This document shows positions 18,435 through 26,743 of a DNA stretch of 39,698 nucleotides, piece by piece. The stretch spans positions 1 through 39,698 of the forward strand of contig JAQSWN010000037.1 of assembly GCA_029266615.1 (NCBI GenBank). Reading direction: 5' to 3'. This DNA comes from Polyangiaceae bacterium. Lineage in GTDB: Bacteria; Myxococcota_A; Polyangia; Polyangiales; Polyangiaceae. Positions within the stretch are counted from its first letter, which is position 1; each line of letters begins with the position of its first letter. A program made the position numbers and the translations under genes. A model generated the notes under the pieces. It saw only the letters and a program-made list of their open reading frames with translations, was not told where the DNA came from and did not search any database.

Positions 18435-20230
18435 GCCTTTCCGTTGCCGAGCTGGGGCCGGTCTTCGACCTTGCCCTTCGGCGAAAGCTTTTCCTTGGAG
18501 CCGTCACTCACGACTTCCACGTTGATGGCGCCCTTGGCGCCGGTTTTGAGGTGGCGCCGCGCGTGCCACTCCACGCCCTGCTGCTGCAAGATGCCGAGGA
18601 CGCCGTTCGTGAACATGTAAACGCCGAGGCCTGCCGGCAAGAACAGCATGAACACCGTGAACATGGCGGGCATGAAGTACAGCATCATCTTCTGCTGAGC
18701 GGGGTCACCTTGCGGCGGCATCAGGCGCTGTTGCAAGAAAGACGTACCGCCGATGATGAAGGGCAGGATGTACAGCGGGTCCGGCGACGACAGGTCCGGG
18801 AACCACAGAAAGGGGATGTTGTAGAGCTCCACCGCCGTCTGAAGCGTGCGGTACAGCGCGAACCACACCGGCATCGACGCGAGCTGCGGCAAACAGCCCT
18901 TGAGCGGATTGACATTGTGCTTCCGCCAAAGCTCCATCTGCGCGAGGCCCTTGGCCTGGGCGTCGTCCTTGAACTTCTCGTTCAGCGCGTCGATCTCTGG
19001 CTTGAGCTCGCGCATCTTGATCATGCTCTTGATCGAAGGCAGCGTGAGCGGGAACAAGAGCGTGCGCGCCGTGATCGTGAGGATCATGATCGCGATGCCC
19101 CAGTTGCCGAGGATGCCGTGCACCTTGAGCAAGAAGGCGACGAGGATCTTCGCGATCGGCGAGAAGTAGCCGAGGTCGATCAGCTGATCGAGCCCCTTGT
19201 TCCCGCCTGCGGCCACCGCCAGGAGCGAGCGCTCCATCGGCCCGGAGTAGCTGGTGAGCGCGTAGGTCGCGCTTTGGCCCGGCGACAGCGTCAACGGCGG
19301 ATAGGCGAGGCGCGAACGGTACAGCGCGCCGCCGTTCGGATCTTTGTCGATGCTGCCGGCGGCCGGGTTGTAGCGCTCCTGAATCTGCGCCTGGCAGACG
19401 GGCTTGCCCGGAGCCTGGCTCGGCACGAGCGTGTGCGTGAAGTAGGCGTTCGATACCGCGGCCACGGCGGGAACGCCGGGCGCTTCGTACCAAGCGCCGG
19501 AGTTCCGCGGATTGACCGGGAACAGGGTCTTGTCCTCGAAGTCGCTCGGCTCGAAGTCTGCGGGGGTGAGGCGCGTCGCGTGGTCGTCCGCGCCGATGCA
19601 CTCGACCTGAGTGATGAACGGGCTCGGCCGCGCGAACATCCCGCCGTGCACCTCGTGCTGGTAGCGCCAGTCGTCCGTGTGAACGGTGACGGCGTGCTTC
19701 AGCGGACGATCGGCGCGGTTGACGATGGTCGAGCTCACGTCCAGCTCGTACGGGCGAGCGGTGAGCTTCACGACCTTGGTCAGCTCGACCTTGGCGTCCG
19801 TGTAGGTGAACTCACAGCTCTTGCCATCGCTTTTAGCGAGGACCCAGTCCATCGTGTCCGGGTCGACTTGACGCTCCGGGCTCTGTTCCAGCCGGTTGGA
19901 GTACTGGATGCGGAGCTGCTGAAACAGCTCCTGATCCGGCGTCGTCGACACGTCGATCGGCTTGCCTTCGTGCTGGTACTTCGCCGTCGTCAGCTTGTAG
20001 CGTTTGACGGACGCGCCGCGGGAGCTGAGCTGCGCGTGGAAGCGGTCGCCCCACAAGTCGCAAAGTTGCTCCGGCGCGCGCTCGGCGGGGACGACCGGCG
20101 CGCTCTCCTCTTGGACCGCGCGCGGCTGCGATGGCTTCTGATCGCCACCCATGAGGTTCGTGCCGAACCTGAGGAACAGGAAGATGCCGGCGGCGATGAG
20201 CAACCAGCGACCTAGATTGCCGCGTTCCAT
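18431..20230 (-). CDS. yidC: membrane protein insertase YidC (Oxa1 family)
   Basis: Inserts proteins into the inner membrane, alone or with SecYEG. The 599-residue product has the Gram-negative form: N-terminal anchor (GRWLLIAAGIFLFLRFG), a large periplasmic beta-sandwich domain over about residues 55-350 (KYQHEGKPIDVSTTPDQELF to YALTSYSGPMERSLL), then the conserved five-helix insertase core (HGILGNWGIAIMILTITARTLLFPLTL; MKELKPEI-like RELKPEIDALNEKF; GCLPQLASMPVWFALYRTLQ). A basic C-terminal tail ends at the overlap with jag. The gap of 167 bases to yidD may contain its own promoter. Confidence 0.98.
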   Translation of the reverse strand: MERGNLGRWLLIAAGIFLFLRFGTNLMGGDQKPSQPRAVQEESAPVVPAERAPEQLCDLWGDRFHAQLSSRGASVKRYKLTTAKYQHEGKPIDVSTTPDQELFQQLRIQYSNRLEQSPERQVDPDTMDWVLAKSDGKSCEFTYTDAKVELTKVVKLTARPYELDVSSTIVNRADRPLKHAVTVHTDDWRYQHEVHGGMFARPSPFITQVECIGADDHATRLTPADFEPSDFEDKTLFPVNPRNSGAWYEAPGVPAVAAVSNAYFTHTLVPSQAPGKPVCQAQIQERYNPAAGSIDKDPNGGALYRSRLAYPPLTLSPGQSATYALTSYSGPMERSLLAVAAGGNKGLDQLIDLGYFSPIAKILVAFLLKVHGILGNWGIAIMILTITARTLLFPLTLPSIKSMIKMRELKPEIDALNEKFKDDAQAKGLAQMELWRKHNVNPLKGCLPQLASMPVWFALYRTLQTAVELYNIPFLWFPDLSSPDPLYILPFIIGGTSFLQQRLMPPQGDPAQQKMMLYFMPAMFTVFMLFLPAGLGVYMFTNGVLGILQQQGVEWHARRHLKTGAKGAINVEVVSDGSKEKLSPKGKVEDRPQLGNGKA

Positions 20231-20397
20231 GAGCTACGTTTTTTCCGAAAGAACCCGCTTGGCGAACCGAGGTCGCCGGGCACCAATTAGATGGGAGCGT
20301 CCTAGCACGGGCCGGATTGGAAAGCGCACATTCTCCAGGCGGATATAAGGAGCTTTGAGTGCGCCTACTCCTCGAAAGAGCGAGCAAGCGCCTGGAG

Positions 20398-20643
20398 CTA
20401 GGAGAGAGGGGTGGGGGGGCGCGAGGGAGGCACGGGGGGTGGGTCGTACCCGCCAGGGTTCCATGGGTGACAGCGCAGGATGCGCCGAACGCCTAAATAG
20501 GACCCTTTTGCGGCCCCGTGAAGCCTCAAGCACTCGTGCGTGTATCGCGAGCACGACGGCTCGAATCGGCACACGGGCCCGAGCAGCGGAGATAGCAAGC
20601 GCTGATACACGCGAATCAGCAGCATCAGCAGCCGGGCCAGCAT
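20398..20643 (-). CDS. yidD: membrane protein insertion efficiency factor YidD
   Basis: An 81-residue protein that assists YidC-dependent insertion at the inner membrane. It shows the family signature: [33 protein letters not shown], then [20 protein letters not shown]. The conserved Cys residues ([10 protein letters not shown] and RCHP) are intact. An N-terminal amphipathic helix ([13 protein letters not shown]) attaches it to the membrane. It lies 15 bases after rnpA, as usual, and ends in a Pro-rich tail. The start is ATG 20643. Confidence 0.96.
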   Translation of the reverse strand: MLARLLMLLIRVYQRLLSPLLGPVCRFEPSCSRYTHECLRLHGAAKGSYLGVRRILRCHPWNPGGYDPPPVPPSRPPTPLS

Positions 20644-20658
20644 GCGGCCGAGGATAGC

Positions 20659-21042
20659 TCAGGGACTTGCCGCGCGGCGGATGCGCGGCAAAGCTCGTTG
20701 CCACTCGTCGAGGATGGCCTGCATTTTTCGCTCTCCCAGCGGACGCCGCACGATGACGACGATGTCCAGAGCGACCGGCAGCTCCGCGAATACGGCGCGG
20801 AACGCCTCGCGTATCAGCCGCCGCGCGCGATTGCGGTGCACGGCGTTCCCGATTTTGCGCGACGCGGTGATGCCGAGCCGCAAGGGAGACCCTGCGGGGC
20901 GACGCTGCAAAATGAAGACCAGGCAGTCTCCGTTGACACGAAGACCGCCTGATTGAATCTCCAAGTATTCAGCGCGCTTTCGGACGCGGCTTTCGCTCGA
21001 AGGACGCGAGCGCGGGCCCGACTCAGAAGGCGCGGCGACCAC
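20659..21042 (-). CDS. rnpA: ribonuclease P protein component
   Basis: Protein subunit of RNase P, which matures tRNA 5' ends. The 127-residue product contains the RNR motif (NAVHRNRARRLIREAFR) and the preceding LGITASRKIGNA segment, with SRVRKRAEYLEIQ at the start of the fold. About 15 extra residues precede the core. The GTG start at 21042 abuts the rpmH stop codon (TGA-GTG), so the two are coupled. The RNase P RNA is not in the window. Confidence 0.96.
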   Translation of the reverse strand: MVAAPSESGPRSRPSSESRVRKRAEYLEIQSGGLRVNGDCLVFILQRRPAGSPLRLGITASRKIGNAVHRNRARRLIREAFRAVFAELPVALDIVVIVRRPLGERKMQAILDEWQRALPRIRRAASP

Positions 21043-21192
21043 TCACTTTTCGTAAATGGAGACCGTCAAGCGCCAGCGGCCCTTGCGGCGGCGGTTCTTG
21101 AGCACATTCTGGCCGCCCTTGGTCTTGTTGCGCTTACGGAAGCCGTGAGTGCGGATGCGGCTGATGTTGTGGGGCTGGTACGTGCGCTTCAT
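21043..21192 (-). CDS. rpmH: 50S ribosomal protein L34
   Basis: A 49-residue, very basic ribosomal protein with the full family pattern: MKRTYQPHN at the start, [22 protein letters not shown] in the middle and a short [11 protein letters not shown] tail. ATG 21192 is chosen because L34 always begins with this motif. It is the first gene of the rpmH-rnpA-yidD-yidC-jag cluster and is divergent from rpmG. Despite the frequent rpmH-dnaA neighbourhood, dnaA and clear DnaA boxes are not seen here. Confidence 0.98.
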   Translation of the reverse strand: MKRTYQPHNISRIRTHGFRKRNKTKGGQNVLKNRRRKGRWRLTVSIYEK

Positions 21193-21293
21193 GGGACTTC
21201 TCGTAGCTGGTGCTGCTGAGCGGACCCAGCGAGCGGAACGAAACCGGTAGTCCGTGAGTGCCAGAACTGACACCAGGACCGAACGGCCGCGGA

Positions 21294-21321
21294 ATTAGCC
21301 ATCCATCGGGTGGCTCGTCAA
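21294..21321 (-). promoter_or_regulatory. candidate rpmH operon promoter
   Basis: On the minus strand TTGACG (21316-21321), a 16-base spacer and GCTAAT (21294-21299) resemble a housekeeping promoter, which would give a leader of about 95 bases before rpmH. It lies in the 208-base gap shared with the divergent rpmG gene. That gap also holds a GC hairpin (CGGGGCC / GGCCCCG) just before rpmG and nothing else I could identify. Confidence 0.45.
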
Positions 21322-21400
21322 GTACTGGTCGATATTTTCCGAGACTTTAGGGCGGCGGGGCCTTGAAAGGGCCCCGGCCGCATGATACTCCCCGCGTCCC

Positions 21401-21568
21401 ATGCGAGAGAACATTCGCCTCGTTTCTTCGGCCGGTACGGGCTTCACCTACTACACGACCAAGAACAAGCGCACGCAGACCAACAAGCTCGAGCTCAAGA
21501 AGTACGACCCGGTCAAGCGGGAGCACGTCATCTTCAAAGAGGTGAAGATGCCTCCGCACAGCAAGTGA
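21401..21568 (+). CDS. rpmG: 50S ribosomal protein L33 (zinc-free form)
   Basis: A 55-residue ribosomal protein: [15 protein letters not shown], then [22 protein letters not shown] and an [15 protein letters not shown] tail, as in L33. The two CxxC pairs of zinc-binding L33 are absent; the sequence has no Cys at all, so this is the zinc-independent form. It starts at ATG 21401, divergent from rpmH. A ribosomal-protein gene pair back to back suggests shared growth-rate control of the gap between them. Confidence 0.95.
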   Translation: MRENIRLVSSAGTGFTYYTTKNKRTQTNKLELKKYDPVKREHVIFKEVKMPPHSK

Positions 21569-21676
21569 GAGCGCGCGACGCCGCCTGAAGGGCTGGTGTC
21601 GCTTCCTCTACCGCTGGTCGCGAGCGCGGAGCCTCGAGCGAGGTATCCGCGCTTCGTCGTTTTGTTTTTGCGCGGT

Positions 21677-21703
21677 GGCGCCGCTTCCTCCGCGGGCGGC
21701 GCC
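21677..21703. terminator. hairpin between convergent rpmG and OmpA genes
   Basis: Inverted repeat GGCGCCGC / GCGGCGCC with a 12-base loop in the 166-base gap between rpmG and the convergent OmpA-family gene. A T-rich stretch (21658-21670) lies on the left side, which is the wrong side for rpmG. The rest of the gap shows nothing recognisable. Confidence 0.35.
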
Positions 21704-21734
21704 GAGCTCGACGCCGCCCCTCGGTCGTCGCCGT

Positions 21735-23489
21735 TCAGTCCGCGCCGCTGAGGATCTTGAACTCGACGCGGCGGTTCTTGGCGCGCCCGTCGTCCGTCTC
21801 GTTCGGCGCGACGGGCTTCGTTTGACCGAAGCCCTCCGATTCGAGCCGACTGGTAGCGATGCCCTTGCCCTCGAGGTACTTGCGCACCGCGGCGGCGCGG
21901 TCCTTGCTGAGCTTCAGGTTGTTCGCGGGGACGCCCTTGCTGTCCGTGTGACCGTAGACACCGATGCGCATCGACGGGCGGCTCTTAAGGAGATCCAGAA
22001 CCTCGTCCATGATGGGGAAGCTCACGGCCTTGATCGTGGCGCGCCCGGTCTCGAACTCGATGGGCTTGAGCAGCTGCACGCTGCCGTCCGAGCCCATCTC
22101 GATCAGGCTCGGGCAGCCGAACTTCTCGGCGATCGGTGAGCGCTTGCCAGGCTCAGTCGGGCACTTGTCCTGCACGTCGGGGATGCCGTCCTTGTCGGCG
22201 TCGTCCTCGGGGCAGCCATCTTCGTCTTGGACCTTGTCCTTGTCCTCGGCTTTGTCGGGGCACTGGTCGTCGATATCCGGGATGCCGTCGCCGTCGCGAT
22301 CCGAATTGCCCGGGCAGCCGTCGGTTGCAGCCGGCGGCTTGCCGTCTTCCTTGTCGGTGGGGCAGCCGTCGACGGAGTCAGGGTAGCCGTCACCGTCCGT
22401 GTCACGATCGTAGTCGTCGACGTCGGGCGTGATGGCGACCTTCCGTGGCGGCGACTTGGCCTTGAAGTCGAGGAAGTTCCAGTACGTGCCAATCGAGCCG
22501 AGGATGCGGAAATCCGGCGCGCCATAGCCCGTGGTCAGGCGCGTGCCGGCGCCGACCTGGACGTAAAGGCGGTCCCGCTTGTCGACCAAGAAGCGGCCCT
22601 GCGCCGTCCACTCCAGATCGGTGTTGGAGCCTTTGAAGAACTTGCTGTCGTCGTTCACCGAAGACATGCCAGTGGTTCCCCAGAGCTCACCGCCAAGGCG
22701 AATTCTGCCTTCGCGCAACGGCAGGTAAGCGCCGAACGCCCAGCGCAAATCCGAGCCGAGGAAAAGGCTGCCGTTGTTGCCGCCGATGCTCCCGTTCGGC
22801 CGAAGGTGCGGACCGATGTTGCCGCTGAGGAAGAACTTGCCGAAGTCGAGCTCGCTCGCCGCGTAGAGGTAACCGCTAGCGCCGCCGTCACCGGCGAACG
22901 CGCTGCGGGTGCCGGTGGGCAAGAACAGCGCGCCGCCCAAGCCGAACTTGAGCCATTGGCTGTCCGTCTCCCAAGTCTTCACGCGAGCGTCCAGACGCAG
23001 GTCGCTGATGCCCACCGCCGTGTCGCCGATACCGCCGCCGCCGACGTCGCGAATCTGCGGGTCGTCCCCGTAGAGAGTGAGCAGGTTCACGGGCAACGTC
23101 ATGCCCAACGTCAGACGCTTGATCAGCTGCACGCCGCCGGAGAGGTAAGTGATGAACTGCCCCTGAACCGGGTTGTCGATCTGCCGCTCAACGCTTGCGA
23201 CGTTCGTCACCGTCTCGTTTCGCAGCGGATTGTGCGAGTACCCGAGCGCTCCGTTGACGTAGACGCGGTTTTCCTCGGAGCCGACCGGACGCCACACCAT
23301 GAAGCCGTCTTCCGGCGCTCCCGAGATCTGGGCGCGGTCTAGATAGAAGTAGCTCGCTTGCGCGCGGGCCTCGCCGCTCGTCAGCAAGACAGCGCCGGCA
23401 CCCAGGGCCAGTGCCAGCAGGGTACGAGCCCCGCGTCCGACTACCGTTCGACCACTATCGCGCTGGGCAGGATCCCGATGAGGAAGCAC
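21735..23489 (-). CDS. OmpA-family outer-membrane protein with thrombospondin type 3 repeats
   Basis: A 584-residue protein. An N-terminal signal ends near ARAQA. Residues about 50-350 form a putative beta-barrel (GALGYSHNP, LTLGMTLPVN, RLYVQVGAGTRLTTGY). Next comes a Ca2+-binding type 3 repeat stretch of about 90 residues with Asp-rich loops such as DTDGDGYPDSVDGCP, DRDGDGIPDIDDQCP and DKDGIPDVQDKCP. The C-terminal OmpA domain binds peptidoglycan (PIEFETGRATIK; YGHTDSKG; LSKDRAAAVRKYL; GFGQTKP; NRRVEF). It starts at GTG 23489, with no better start near. This architecture is common in Myxococcota and links the outer membrane to the wall. Confidence 0.92.
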   Translation of the reverse strand: MLPHRDPAQRDSGRTVVGRGARTLLALALGAGAVLLTSGEARAQASYFYLDRAQISGAPEDGFMVWRPVGSEENRVYVNGALGYSHNPLRNETVTNVASVERQIDNPVQGQFITYLSGGVQLIKRLTLGMTLPVNLLTLYGDDPQIRDVGGGGIGDTAVGISDLRLDARVKTWETDSQWLKFGLGGALFLPTGTRSAFAGDGGASGYLYAASELDFGKFFLSGNIGPHLRPNGSIGGNNGSLFLGSDLRWAFGAYLPLREGRIRLGGELWGTTGMSSVNDDSKFFKGSNTDLEWTAQGRFLVDKRDRLYVQVGAGTRLTTGYGAPDFRILGSIGTYWNFLDFKAKSPPRKVAITPDVDDYDRDTDGDGYPDSVDGCPTDKEDGKPPAATDGCPGNSDRDGDGIPDIDDQCPDKAEDKDKVQDEDGCPEDDADKDGIPDVQDKCPTEPGKRSPIAEKFGCPSLIEMGSDGSVQLLKPIEFETGRATIKAVSFPIMDEVLDLLKSRPSMRIGVYGHTDSKGVPANNLKLSKDRAAAVRKYLEGKGIATSRLESEGFGQTKPVAPNETDDGRAKNRRVEFKILSGAD

Positions 23490-23560
23490 AGCGACGGAAA
23501 GTAGCCTGCCCGATTCGGCATTAGAAGCGATGATTTCGGGCGTTTTGCCCGGCCACCGGT

Positions 23561-24823
23561 TCAGCGCGGCTGCGCAGGAGTGTCGGCGAATACCTCACAT
23601 ACCCAAATCGAGCCGTCACTATCGAGTGCGATTCCGATTCCAACCTTGTCAAAACGCGGCTCCAGCAGGTTTTCCCGATGTGAGGGACTTGCCCACAGCG
23701 CGCGGTGAGCCCGCGCGACGTCCAGCGCATGAGCGACGTTCTCACCCGCGGCCAAGATGTCCAGCGCCGCGGCTTGGACGCGGCTTCGCGGATCGCCATC
23801 GCCCGCGTCGTGCGCGATGCGCTTCAGCCGACGCATGGCTTCGGCGTGGGACTGCGCGATCGCGTCCAGCGCGGCGTCACGTTCGAGTGGCGGGCTCTGC
23901 TCGGTAGCGCGCGCCTTGTTCACCATTTCCAGAAGTGCTTGGGCGCGGTCCGCTTCGGGGCGGAGCGGGGTGGCTGGCTCGCCGGGGGCCGGATCCCCAG
24001 AAAAGGAGCGGGGCGGAGGCACGTCCGCGTAGACCGTGGCTTCGAGCACGGGGCGTGGCCCACCGGCGACGCTCGCCAGCAGCTGGACCAAGAACGGACC
24101 CGGTCGATCGGCGCGGAAGCGAGCGCGGACGCGTTGCCCGTCGAACGTCGTCGGCACCGCATAAGGGGCGCCGCTCGGACCCAGGACGATGACTTTCGCG
24201 TCCGTGGCGGGGACGAGCAGCTGGGCGTCCACGTCAAGCCACGAGCCTGCGCGCTGCCTCACCGGAAGGGGGGCGAGATCAGCGAGAGCGTCGACGGCGA
24301 CCGCCGCGAGCACGCTGCGCTCCCCCTCGCTCACGAGCGCCACACCGCAACGGCGCTCGCCCCCGTCCTGAAAACCTTGGAGCCAGCCGCGCATGCGCTC
24401 CGCCGCCGCTGGCGCTTGCAAATCCCCGCCCTCCAGCGTCCAGGCACGCGGCCAAACGTAAGGAGAGCCCTCGGCGCGCAGCGCGAAGCTAATCTCGGAG
24501 ACGTCCAGCGGAGCGCCGCCTTCGCTTTGACGGCGCGCAAAGCGCTCGGCGACACGCGAAAGCGCCGCGTCGCCCTGGCGGCATAGCTCGAAGAAAGGCG
24601 CGAGGTCTTCCGGCGTTCGAGCAAGTGCGCGGGGCGAGCCTGTGACGTCTGGAAAGTCGAAGATCTCTCCGCCGGAGCTCGCGGTCGTCGCCGTTGCCGG
24701 GGCGCTCGAGGCGCTCGGCGTTTGCGCGGGGGGCGGCGCCGTGCAAGCCGCGCAAGCCGCGAGACCGAAGTGCACGAACGTCGCACGAGGCATTCTGTCC
24801 GCCGCGCGAGCGAGTCGGCCCAT
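23561..24823 (-). CDS. lipoprotein with C-terminal CAP (SCP/PR1) domain
   Basis: A protein of about 420 residues. A lipoprotein-like signal (FVHFGLAACAAC) precedes an Ala/Pro/Ser-rich linker. The middle (about 60-250 of the mature chain) contains ERFARRQSEGGAPLDVSEISFALR and GPFLVQLLASVAGGPRPVLEA and has no recognised family. The last 130 residues are a CAP/SCP domain: LLEMVNKARATEQSPPLERDAALDAIAQSHAEAM, ENVAHALD, and HRENLLEPRFDKVGIGIAL, with the conserved His and Glu positions. Bacterial CAP proteins are mostly uncharacterised extracellular proteins. ATG 24823 is used; ATG 24793 would give a tighter signal. It is divergent from the MCE gene with a gap of about 50 bases. Confidence 0.8.
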   Translation of the reverse strand: MGRLARAADRMPRATFVHFGLAACAACTAPPPAQTPSASSAPATATTASSGGEIFDFPDVTGSPRALARTPEDLAPFFELCRQGDAALSRVAERFARRQSEGGAPLDVSEISFALRAEGSPYVWPRAWTLEGGDLQAPAAAERMRGWLQGFQDGGERRCGVALVSEGERSVLAAVAVDALADLAPLPVRQRAGSWLDVDAQLLVPATDAKVIVLGPSGAPYAVPTTFDGQRVRARFRADRPGPFLVQLLASVAGGPRPVLEATVYADVPPPRSFSGDPAPGEPATPLRPEADRAQALLEMVNKARATEQSPPLERDAALDAIAQSHAEAMRRLKRIAHDAGDGDPRSRVQAAALDILAAGENVAHALDVARAHRALWASPSHRENLLEPRFDKVGIGIALDSDGSIWVCEVFADTPAQPR

Positions 24824-24872
24824 GAACCGTTTGTAGCATGTTTCGGTCCTAGGGCCGTTGCTACGCCACGTT

Positions 24873-26363
24873 ATGGCGTCTACGCTCGCCGGGTTGGCTG
24901 GTCGCTTAACTACTGCCGCGAAGGTCGGCGCTTTCGCCGTCGTCCTCTCGGGCGCCGGTCTCTTCATCTACCGCTACGTCACCAAGTCCGGTGAAAGCGA
25001 CGGCGGCTACGTCGTGTACGCGCGCATGAAGGACGCGAGCGGCATCGCCAAGCTTTCGCAGGTGCGCATCGCCGGCATTCCCGTAGGCCGCGTGCAGAGC
25101 ATCAAGCTCGAGCACGACACGGCGCGCATCGACTTGGTGATCAACAAGGACGTGCCGCTCTACGAAGACGCGGCTGCGGCCAAGGTCGCGAGCAGCTTGC
25201 TCGGCGAGTTTCAGCTCAAGGTCGCGCCCGGTACAGAGGGCCGCCGAAAGCTGGCAAACGGTGACGAGATCAAGGTCGTCAGCGAAGCGCAGACGCCGGA
25301 CGACTTGATGCGGCAGATGTCCGACATTGCCAAGGACATCAAAGAAGTGACGGCGGCGCTCCGCGAGTCCGTTGGCAGCGACGAGGGCAAGTCCGACATT
25401 CAGTCGACCCTACGCAACTTGGCTCAGGTCACGGAAGCCTTGAACCAGACGGTTCGCGAAAACCGCCAGGCTATCCACGAAATCGTCGTCAACACGCAGC
25501 AAATCTCCAGCCGCAGCGCGCCCGAGATTCAGGCCATTCTCGAGAACGTCCGCGAGACGACGCGGGAGGTGCGCGAGCTCGTGGCCAAAGACCCGGCCGG
25601 CGACGGCAAGGAAGCGGGCGAGGTGCGTCAAATCGTGCAGCGCGTCGACCGCGCCAGTCAGAACCTGGAGAGCGCGCTCAAGAACGTGGACGACGTGACC
25701 CAGCGCCTGAATCGGGGCGAGGGCACGCTCGGTCGCCTCACCAAAGACGAAAAGCTCATCAACGAGGTGGAAGGCGCAGTCGAGAACGTCGGCGACTTCC
25801 TAGGCGGCATCTCGCGCCTGCAGACCATCGTCAGCCTGCGCACGGACTACCAGTTCCTGGCCAGCACCGTGAAGAGCTACGTCGAGATTCGGCTCCAGCC
25901 GAAAGAAGACAAGTACTACATGATCGAAATCGTGAACGACCCGAAGGGTCTGACGCGTTTCGAGCAGATCGACGTCGACAGCACGAACCCGAACGACCCT
26001 CCGCACTACCGCGAAGTGCGCACCGTAACGTCCAATTCGCTCCGGTTCTCCCTCCAATTCGCCCAGAGCTTCGGGCCCTTCACGGGGCGCTTCGGCATCA
26101 AGGAGTCGACCGGTGGCGTCGGTCTCGATACCTCCTTGTTCGACGGGCGCTTCGAGCTGCGGCAAGACCTCTACGGCTTCGGCGAAGTCGTGCTGCCCCG
26201 CTGGCGCATCTCGCTCGGCTACGAGTTCATCAACCGTCTGTGGATCCTCGGCGGCGTTGAAGACATCCTGAGCAATTCGCGCCGCGACTACTTCGTCGGC
26301 GGCATGCTCCGCTTCAACGACGAAGACCTCAAAACCATCCTCCCGTTCGCCAAAACGCCCTGA
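24873..26363 (+). CDS. MlaD-like MCE protein with C-terminal barrel-like domain
   Basis: A 496-residue envelope protein. Order: inner-membrane anchor (about 15-35); one MCE domain (about 42-135; YARMKDASGIAKLSQVRIAGIPVGRVQSI and LLGEFQLKVAPGT); a long helical section (about 140-320) that may build a tunnel by oligomerisation (LRNLAQVTEALNQTVRENRQAI); and a C-terminal section (about 325-496) of alternating strands, for example YVEIRLQPKEDKYYMIEIV, RFSLQFAQSFGPFTGRFGIKES and WRISLGYEFI, ending in MLRFNDEDLK. MCE proteins move lipids between the membranes. No mlaE or mlaF homologue is in the window. ATG 24873 was chosen over an upstream TTG because it begins just before the anchor. Confidence 0.88.
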   Translation: MASTLAGLAGRLTTAAKVGAFAVVLSGAGLFIYRYVTKSGESDGGYVVYARMKDASGIAKLSQVRIAGIPVGRVQSIKLEHDTARIDLVINKDVPLYEDAAAAKVASSLLGEFQLKVAPGTEGRRKLANGDEIKVVSEAQTPDDLMRQMSDIAKDIKEVTAALRESVGSDEGKSDIQSTLRNLAQVTEALNQTVRENRQAIHEIVVNTQQISSRSAPEIQAILENVRETTREVRELVAKDPAGDGKEAGEVRQIVQRVDRASQNLESALKNVDDVTQRLNRGEGTLGRLTKDEKLINEVEGAVENVGDFLGGISRLQTIVSLRTDYQFLASTVKSYVEIRLQPKEDKYYMIEIVNDPKGLTRFEQIDVDSTNPNDPPHYREVRTVTSNSLRFSLQFAQSFGPFTGRFGIKESTGGVGLDTSLFDGRFELRQDLYGFGEVVLPRWRISLGYEFINRLWILGGVEDILSNSRRDYFVGGMLRFNDEDLKTILPFAKTP

Positions 26364-26382
26364 TCCGCGCCTCCCGTCGCCG

Positions 26383-26612
26383 CGCTCCGTGCGCTTGCTG
26401 AACGGTGCCGTGCGTGGCGCTCCGAGCGTCTGCTGAACACCGCCGCGCATGGTGCTCCGAGCGTCTGCTGAACACTGCCGAATCAAGCCGTGCGTGCCTC
26501 TCCGTGCGGCGGTGAAACGGTGCCGTGCGTGGCGCTCCGTTCGGCGGTGGAACACTGCCGAATCAAGCCGTGCGTGCCTCTCCTTGCGGCGCAAACCGCG
26601 TCGCGCATCGTT
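26383..26612 (+). repeat. 35/45-bp imperfect direct repeats upstream of the RAYT gene
   Basis: Six imperfect copies begin at 26383, 26418, 26453, 26498, 26533 and 26578 (spacings 35, 35, 45, 35, 45). The unit starts CGCTCCGTGCG and runs through GAACACTGCCG to GTGCGTGG. The two 45-bp units contain an extra AATCAAGCCG, so the left arm CTGCCGAATCAAG appears at 26475 and 26555. That arm is also found in the two palindromes downstream of the transposase. The array fills the 380-base gap before the RAYT start. No gene is seen in it. Confidence 0.8.
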
Positions 26613-26743
26613 CGTGCCGCTGCGTGCCCAACGTCGTTGGCCCCCTCTGCCACGGAGCGTCAGCGTGTTCGCGCGGTCGAATCTCGTTCCCGCTTCAGGA
26701 TCCACTTGCGACGACGGACGTCCGGCACCATGCACAGAAGGCG

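Noticed and set aside
21193..21400. Chromosomal origin next to rpmH
   Set aside because: No cluster of DnaA boxes or AT-rich unwinding region is visible, and dnaA is absent.
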